Below are positions 8,738 to 14,206 of a stretch of 14,206 nt of DNA, piece by piece. The translations under genes and the position numbers were made by a program. Origin of the DNA: Tulasnella sp. 424 (lineage: Eukaryota; Basidiomycota; Agaricomycetes; Cantharellales; Tulasnellaceae); NCBI GenBank assembly GCA_019633425.1, contig WSUB01000389.1, positions 1 to 14,206 of the forward strand, read 5' to 3'. Within the stretch, counting starts at the first letter, position 1, and the number at the start of each line of letters is the position of its first letter. The notes under the pieces are model-generated. The model was not told where the DNA came from. It saw only the letters and a program-made list of their open reading frames with translations, and did no database searches.

Positions 8738-8828
8738 ATTGGTGCTTATCATTTGGTGCAGCAATAGATTGTGGGCCTTATCATAGCACGATTTCCCCCC
8801 TACCCGGACCTGTTTGGGATGGAAAGTC
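8738..8828. other. Short intergenic stretch
   Basis: This lies between the foldback element and the end of the chimeric open frame. Nothing recognisable was seen apart from a C-rich run (CCCCCCTACCCGG). Confidence 0.4.
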
Positions 8829-9366
8829 TTATTGGGCGGGACATACATTTTTGAAAAAAAGTATTATAAACGTGCTCATCATTACTATTGGTGACAGGGG
8901 TCCTGCTGTTGTGGACGAGTCGTTGGTATCAGGGACCAGAGAGGTCGCAGTCCCGACTGGCGAGTTGGCTGCTGCCGTTGACGATGCCATGACTGCAGAG
9001 GTGGGTTAGCTCGGTGCATCGTAAAAACCAGGCTACAAACGACACCTACTTGAGCAGTGAGTATCTTGTTCATTCCATGACACATCTCTATCCTCCAAGG
9101 TTGATGTTCCTCGATGGAGGCGCATATTTGCTCCGCTGTGAGGAGATGCGGTGTCACGTGTTGCAATGCCCCTGTACAAGCGAACGCCGAGCATGACGAT
9201 GTGCGTTAGATAAAACAAGCATGCATGGTTATAAGGGTGCCGGCGATGGGACTCACGCGATAAACCATATCATTTCCCTCACCCCGCCTTCCCTTTGAAA
9301 CACGGAGTTGCTGATACTGGAGACTGAAAATGGTTCGTCTCGTCGCAATCGATTTTGAGTGTTCAT
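8829..9366 (-). pseudogene. Truncated/chimeric duplicate of the winged-helix-like gene
   Basis: Exon 1 (9366-9257) encodes a close relative of the intact gene's N-terminus (RRDEPFSVSSISNSVFQ, then EMIWFIA) with the same GTGAGT donor. At intron 1 the original TAG acceptor has become TAC. The nearest usable CAG shifts the reading frame of exon 2 (9171-9050) away from the ancestral LTAEQICASIEEHQPW frame. Intron 2 (9049-8993, 57 nt, GTAGGT, CTAAC, CTGCAG) uses a new acceptor beyond the duplication break. The three pieces (110, 122 and 164 nt) add up to an open frame of 131 residues ending at TAA 8831-8829, with a new tail such as IMASSTAAANSPVG. It lacks exons 3-5 of the intact gene. It is either a pseudogene or an accidental new gene; I cannot tell which without transcripts. 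Confidence 0.5.
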
Positions 9367-9677
9367 TCCCGCACCAAAGGTAGGCAGAAAGAGGTCTATG
9401 AGAGAAGGGACTAGGCTCAATGGTGCAATGTAACGAGTGGTATGCAGTGGGGGGAACAGATCCAACAAGTGGTTCCAGTTATATACTCGATGCAGGCGCT
9501 CAGTTGTCACCTTTTCACGAGAAAAGACGACTGATTCACGCCTCGCTCGAACATTCAACGTGATCCTATCAAAATTTGTAACTTAGTTCAATCTCACTCA
9601 CTCGCCTATGAGGTATTCAGCAGCTCAGCTGTGCTTTAATTTGGCTCTTCTCTACCATAGGAACGAAAAGCAATTCT
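9004..9677. repeat. Direct duplicate R2 (promoter and 5' exons)
   Basis: This is the partner of 7751-8436. It keeps the TATA box (9480-9486), the leader, exon 1 and exon 2 in order. Within exon 1 many differences are conservative at protein level (Lys/Arg, Asp/Glu, Leu/Val), which fits a once-coding sequence. Beyond 9004 the sequence no longer resembles the intact gene. On the other side it runs directly into the inverted partial copy of the dispersed repeat. Confidence 0.85.
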
Positions 9678-9785
9678 AGATCTGGGGACGTGGAGAGGTG
9701 TCTTAGGACAACCATGATCCATCCTACCGCCTGCGTAAGGCTCTTCCCGAAATGGTAACATTGTTCCAGGACTCGGGGTGAAGTT
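9640..9785 (-). repeat. Dispersed repeat, inverted partial copy
   Basis: Read on the minus strand this matches the start of copy C at about 10515-10665. Shared landmarks are CATTTCGGGAAGAGCCTT, GACACCTCTCC, CTTTTCG with CCTATGG, and AGAGAAGAGCCAAATT. With copy C it forms a large inverted repeat enclosing about 730 bases, including the 86-bp hairpin and copy B. Confidence 0.7.
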
Positions 9786-9866
9786 CGATCACTGGGGTCA
9801 CTTTCAGACGTCTGGTTCTTCTACAGACGTCTGTAGAACAAAAAAGTGACCCCAGTGATCGAACTT
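9781..9866. mobile_element. 86-bp hairpin element with perfect 24-bp inverted arms
   Basis: The left arm 9781-9804 (AAGTTCGATCACTGGGGTCA plus CTTT) and the right arm 9843-9866 are exact reverse complements. The 38-base centre holds a second palindrome, CTACAGACGTCTGTAG (9821-9836), and two CAGACGTCTG motifs. It sits where the copy C counterpart reads GAAGTTCGATCCCAG (about 10515), so the arm sequence seems derived from the dispersed repeat. Perfect arms in a diverged neighbourhood suggest recent origin. It could be a tiny non-autonomous element or the result of an inverted-duplication error. Confidence 0.7.
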
Positions 9867-9989
9867 ACAGAAGACCCACTCCTACACCGGACTTCCCGGA
9901 TTTACACGGATTTGCCTTTTCACCATCTAAAACGTAACGATCTTTTCACTCTCTTCCCCTTCGGCGGGATAAACCTGCTAATTTGAGAA

Positions 9990-10500
9990 AGTCTCCTTAG
10001 ACACCTCCCCCCACCTAGATGCCAGAATTGCTTTTCGTTCCTATGATAATCAGGAGCCAAATTGATCAGTGAGGCCCAGGAACTTGAGGGGTTGTCCGGT
10101 AATAGGAGGGCCGATTCTCCAACCTAAATCGAGTGGCCGATAGTGTCGGGCACAGCCCTGGAACACGAGCCACGATCAAAGTGCAAAGCACGTAATGCTG
10201 GGAGGAGTAAACATGTAAGGAGCGGTTACTATAATCATGATGAAAATTTTCCGTAGCTTGCATCTTACCAGCTTCAGTGTCGAAGGGTCCCACCCTGTAT
10301 CAACCAGACTTTTGCTTTCTTTGTGAATGCTCGACTACGGAGAATTTTAACGGGGGGAGCGGAAGCTACCAAAGTGCTCCCAAGATAGCCCTTTTGCTAT
10401 TCCAAAATTGTCCTATATAAGGGGATAGTACTCGCAGGGCAGCTTGGAATGGGAAGCGTGACCCGGCCGAGGGTATTAGTATGACATGGCGATGAACTCG
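9990..10500 (+). repeat. Dispersed repeat, copy B
   Basis: Landmarks are shared with copies A and C: GACACCTCCCCCCACC (10000-10015), CCAGAATTGCTTTTCGTTCC (10022-10041), GTGAGGCCCAGGAACTTGAG (10069-10088), GCAAAGCACGTAATGCTGGG (10183-10202), CTCGACTACGGAG, GTACTCGCAGGG and AGTATGACATGGCGATGAAC. It lies directly upstream of copy C in the same orientation, with a repeat period of about 640 bases. No gene was found in it. The minus strand contains CTTATATAGGAC, a possible TATA element, near 10410-10422. Confidence 0.7.
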
Positions 10501-10585
10501 GAAAGTCGCGGGGAAGTTCGATCCCAGACTCGGAGTCCTGAAACCCTGTTGCCATTTCGGGAAGAGCCTTGACGCAGGCGGTGGT

Positions 10586-11120
10586 AGGATTATGGTTGTC
10601 TTAAGACACCTCTCCCCGTCGCCAGATCCACTTTTCGATCCTATGGCAGAGAAGAGCCAAATTTGTTGTCGTGCAAGTGTAGGAACAGGGATTTGGAGGA
10701 AATTGACCAGTAAGGCCCAGGCACTTGAGGGGTTGTTCGGTGGCAGAAAGGACAACTTCTCCAACCTGACTCACCGAATGGCGGCCACTGCCCCGGAACA
10801 TGAACCACTATCAGAATGCAAAACACGTAATGCTGGGAGGGGTGAAATATGTGAAGAGTGGCTACCATAATCATGGTGAATATATTCCGTTGCTAGCTTC
10901 AGTGTCGAAGGGTCGTGCCCTTTATCATCCCGACTCCCGCCTTCTTTGCGAACACTCGACTACGGGGGATCTTAACAGGGGGAGGGAGAACTGTCAAAGT
11001 GCTCTCAAGATGACCCATTTGCTATTCAGAAATTGTTCTATATCGAGGAATAGTACTTGCAAGGCAGCTTGGGATGGGAAGCGTGGCCCGCCTGAGGGTA
11101 TTTGTATGACATGGCGATAA
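10586..11120 (+). repeat. Dispersed repeat, copy C
   Basis: This is the third copy, in tandem with B. It continues further at its 3' end than copy A: GGATGGGAAGCGTGGCCCGC (11072-11091), GAGGGTATTTGTATGACATG and GCGATAAC are shared with B. It precedes the second Nox copy exactly as copy A precedes the first, which marks the start of the duplicated block. No conserved reading frame was found. Confidence 0.7.
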
Positions 11121-11373
11121 CTTCTGGCTAGCGATCATTAAGCAGATCGCAACTATGACCCCTATGTTACGGGAAGGACAGCTTTTCTGATTAATTGACG
11201 ACATAGACCCTTGACAAAGGATTCTTTTAAAGCTTTCGGATCCTCGGAAAACCCAACTGTATTCTATCGAAACGACAACATATGCGAACGAAAGGACGAG
11301 CTGAATGTAGATTAGAAGTTTTCTATGCCAGGGAGTCCTGTCAGCGTCCGAATGAAGTCGAGATGCCGTCATC
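11121..11373. other. Flank between copy C and the second Nox copy
   Basis: No gene was seen. TATGCGAACGAAAGGACG (11281-11298) matches the flank of the first Nox copy near 1005. Confidence 0.4.
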
Positions 11374-13231
11374 CGCTCACCTTTGCAGAAGAACTTGGTA
11401 CCCATAGAATCGGTATATTTCTTGGACATGCTCTCAAGTCTGAGCAATGAAAGGGGGCATTAGAACTGGGTAGAAACCCGCGAACGTAGACTAGATGACT
11501 CACGTTCTCGAAGGACAAGCGGGCCGCAGAAGAACACGCCAAGGACAGTCTCTGGATGCCTCTCAGCAATCTGTTAAAACCGGGGCAAAAAGTATCACGA
11601 GTCAATAGTGGATCGCGCTCCCTCGCACAAAAGCAAAGCTTACCCCGCTGAACACCCGTTCCCAATTTGGCCTTCCAAACCGCGTAGGAGCTCTCAAACA
11701 TCGCGCCCTTTTCCGCTTCGACATCCTGAGCAACGATGTTATTGACGTCATCACCCTTTCAAATTGGCAGTCAAGTAAATCGAAATCTCGATCCTTCCAC
11801 CGACGTCTTGTTCCTCGATGGCATGCAACAGACAGTGGAACCATTCTGCCGAGCCGAAGTCACGGATGACCCAGACGAAATAGACCTCGGATAGGTGAGT
11901 GGGCTTGGAGTTGCTCATGTTGTTCACGCGGTACCAAATCGACTTGAGGATCGAGGCGAAGGGCGTCACGCCAATACCAGCTCCGACGAGCAGGACGTTT
12001 CGTACTAGATGCGCGGCAGTTTGGCGTCAGTATCTGTCACACCAAGCACCAAGTTATTTTACGCACATTCAAGAAGTCCTCACTAGCGCTGCCGAAGCGG
12101 TCGACAACCATGGCACGTGGCAAGACGCGGTTGAGAGGCGCGTTGGTGACCGTTCCAATGACCTTTCCACCCTTCTCATCATCACCCTTCTTGCCCTTCT
12201 CGCTATCGAAGTTGCATCCAAGAGACTTGGCAAGAGCGCCCGTGAAGTCGCCCACAATGCGAATGTGAATTGAGATGTAATCCTCCTCAGGAGTCTGGAA
12301 GTACGAGACCTCGGGGCGGTTGAGGAAAATGTATTGACCGGCGCGGACTTTGGTTTTCTCCTTCTCGATTTGGATTTCCTTAACCTTGGAAGGATGTTGG
12401 ATGACCTTGAAGATGTAGGTGCGGTGACAAGATTCGCGGAGAATACGTTCGTAGATCCAGATGAGACCGCCGACTTGCTAGTATTTCCATAAGACGCCAA
12501 TGGTGTTACATGAGCACAGGGGGCTTCCAGGGTCGGGTTCTGTTTATTGGTTTAGGGTTTTAACGAGGATAGTTCATGTCAGCGGGTTGCTCTTGAGTCA
12601 CGCGGACAAACGCGTCGACTCACTGATCATGCAGAACATGGCATGGAGTTGCCAGCAGATGGCAGAAATGATGAGGAAGGCGGTAGAAGTACCAGAACCA
12701 TTCGAAATGAGCACGGCGGCGCTTGAACCAGATAACGCCAAGCGCCACAGTCATAACCCATTCGGTGGCACCCGGACCAGTGAGGAAGTTGGCCTCGAGG
12801 AACAGGATGATGGACTGGTGTCTTGCGTCAGACGAGCAAAGCTGAACATGTGTGCGATTGTGTAGACCATCCGGTGAGCTCGTGGATCGATGTTCTGGTC
12901 GAATGGGATGAAGCTGTTGAGGGAGGTGCGGCTGAGTGGGGAGATGAAGTTACGGCAGACCGGGAGGAGAATAAAGGCGACGTCGTAAGCGCAGGACCAC
13001 TTGCGGTTACGGGAGCGATGACGTCAGTTGCGGAAGCGGCGTGGTCAGTCGGGCGGCCTTGAAATACCACAAAGTCAGTCAATAACTCAAAATATCCGAG
13101 ACCGAAAGTCCCCCCGGCGATGATCAAGTGGTCCTTCAGGCAGTAGTTCCTGAAGGGAAAAGCGAAACCGATGATGTGGATGAATACCCAGATACACCCA
13201 AGAAGGGCTGGCAAGCTCCGTCGTTGACCAT
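11374..13231 (-). pseudogene. NADPH oxidase (NoxA-type) pseudogene, copy 2
   Basis: This is a second decayed fungal Nox. Reading the minus strand, ATG 13231-13229 begins MVNDGACQ, then a shift, then GCIWVFIHIIGFAFPFRNYC and GGTFGLGYFEL. Unlike copy 1 it keeps the loop coding CRNFISPLSRTSLNSFIPFD (about 12880-12970). Later come ILFLEANFLTGPGATEW, the dehydrogenase part [40 protein letters not shown] (about 11930-11985), VYFVWVIRDFGSAEWFH, RPNWERVFSG, HPETVLGVFFCG and KYTDSMGTKFF. Breaks: an in-frame loss of 24 nt removes the FAD motif HPFTLTS (junction about 12290-12297). About 22 nt are missing in the membrane segment that carries VHISAH in copy 1. The FWYIHHLF region reads FWYFYRLPHHF, so the aligned histidine pair is gone. 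One base is lost after the intron at the YETVLLV position. It is not expected to work. Confidence 0.88.
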
Positions 13232-13577
13232 TCAGCATTCTATCGCTCTTTCAAGCGTAATATCTTGGGATTTAGGGGTATCGAGGTATTTTTAACTTCT
13301 TATCCCTTCTACGTTGAGCCTTGTACCCGCTGTCACTCAGTCTTGCTCCGATCGAGTTGCGCCCTTGCCGATGGACATGTCCTTGTCAGGACCGAATCCC
13401 CTTCGCTAAGTCCATCCTCGATTTTCGATGGGGACATTTGTCATCCTCGCGTTGCTATCAACCAACCGGCGCGCATAACATGAGGGGTCTTAAGAACAAA
13501 GAGCAAATTCTTGATCTTGCTTACATAATGCAAGGAACCCTCACGGTCTCCGCGAGTCGTTGTCGTAGTGTGACAGC
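13232..13577. promoter_or_regulatory. Divergent intergenic region, copy 2
   Basis: This is the counterpart of 2797-3179. CGCTGTCACTCAGTCTTGCT (13329-13348), GTCAGGACCGAATCCCCTTC and GTTGCTATCAACCAACCG are shared. It separates the minus-strand Nox copy from the plus-strand unknown gene. No certain promoter motif was seen. Confidence 0.45.
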
Positions 13578-14127
13578 ATGCTTTCCACTCTCGCCCCTTC
13601 TGGTCCCCAGCCTCGTCAAGTCTTTGATTCCGCCTTGGCCACAGCGCAACGGGTGCTCCGAGACCTCAACCAAGTAATACATCTACAACAGCCGCACACT
13701 CCTCAACCGCTTCATTGAACCTGTCCATCGACCCACCGCCACTACACCAGCAACGGCACAGAGGACACCATCCGCCAGATGACCTCAACAACTCGAGAGC
13801 TCGATCCCGACATTGCCCGTCTTCAAGGATATCTCACTACCAACCTCAATATTCCCGACACGCTTCACCGTACCGGCGAGGAGGAGGAATTCACTCGCAT
13901 GCGTCCCTGTCTCGGACTCACCTCGCCCACAGCAAGCGCCCCTCCGTAGCTTTGCGTTCCACTCTATGTCCCACCGAGCGTTGAAAGAATGGCTGTTCGA
14001 TGAACTGAGCTTGAGAGGGTCGAGGAAGGAAGCTGGGGAGAAGTTCTTGACTTGGAGAGAGAGGGAACGTGGCGTTGAGGCGTACCTCCCCAGCCTCAAC
14101 GTGGCCAGAGATGGTTGCAGTGCACCG
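13578..14127 (+). pseudogene. Unknown helical protein gene, copy 2 (less damaged)
   Basis: I do not recognise the family. ATG 13578 opens MLSTLAPSGPQPRQVF, followed by DSALATAQRVLRDLNQ. A possible 90-nt intron (13674-13763, GTAATA to CAGAG) would remove an in-frame TGA and join to DTIRQMTSTTRELDPDIARL, then GYLTTNLNIPDTLHRTGEEE. The frame then changes near 13895-13905 without good splice sites to PRPQQAPLRSFAFHSMSHRA, LKEWLFDELSLRGSRKEAGE and KFLTWRERERGVEAYLPSL. Charged and leucine-spaced stretches suggest helices or coiled coil. Copy 1 at 3180 shares these segments, so selection once acted on them. Similarity to copy 1 fades near 14127. Either the gene is intact with unusual introns or it has one frameshift; I favour a decaying gene. 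Confidence 0.5.
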
Positions 14128-14206
14128 CATATGACGGGAAAACTCGCCAAATATTACGTGAGATCCACAGCGCAGAGCCACGTCCATGAACCACAGAGCC
14201 ACAGCC

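Noticed and set aside
8411..8848. Long open frames on both strands through 8392-8848
   Set aside because: They run through the foldback palindrome, so each strand mirrors the other; there is no coding signature and no homologous frame elsewhere.

Overview
The window looks like nuclear DNA of a filamentous fungus, most likely a basidiomycete (Agaricomycetes). The signs are introns of about 49-78 nt with GT-AG ends and CTAAC-type branch sites, a DUF6589-type protein (a family I know as multicopy in basidiomycetes), and fungal NoxA-type NADPH oxidase sequence. Nothing looks bacterial: no operons, no Shine-Dalgarno sites, no CRISPR. All identifications come from reading the sequence; no search was run.

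Layout. (1) About 40-3640 and about 10590-14130 are two diverged copies, in the same orientation, of one block of about 3.5 kb: a dispersed non-coding repeat, then a broken NADPH oxidase gene on the minus strand, then a divergently placed plus-strand gene of unknown function. The two Nox copies (1042-2796 and 11374-13231) carry different deletions and frameshifts, so they decayed independently after duplication. (2) 3180-4651 is the decayed unknown gene plus a Ser/Pro-rich and acidic remnant that may be its 3' end. (3) 5048-6997 is a plus-strand DUF6589-type gene with one clear intron, an internal frameshift and a missing C-terminus. (4) 7265-8108, minus strand, is the best-preserved gene: five exons join in frame into a 196-residue protein that resembles a small winged-helix (possibly forkhead-like) protein. 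Its promoter and first two exons are duplicated at 9004-9677, where they lead into unrelated sequence and could make a chimeric 131-residue product. (5) 8427-8737 is a long foldback element with two nested hairpins, and 9781-9866 is an 86-bp hairpin with perfect 24-bp arms. (6) 9640-11120 is a patchwork of direct and inverted copies of the same dispersed repeat.

Taken together this is a repeat-rich, rearranging accessory region made of decaying duplicates around one apparently intact small gene. I see no cooperating pathway. The points most worth following are the reciprocal decay of the Nox pair, the promoter/5'-exon duplication with its break inside intron 2, and the two hairpin elements.
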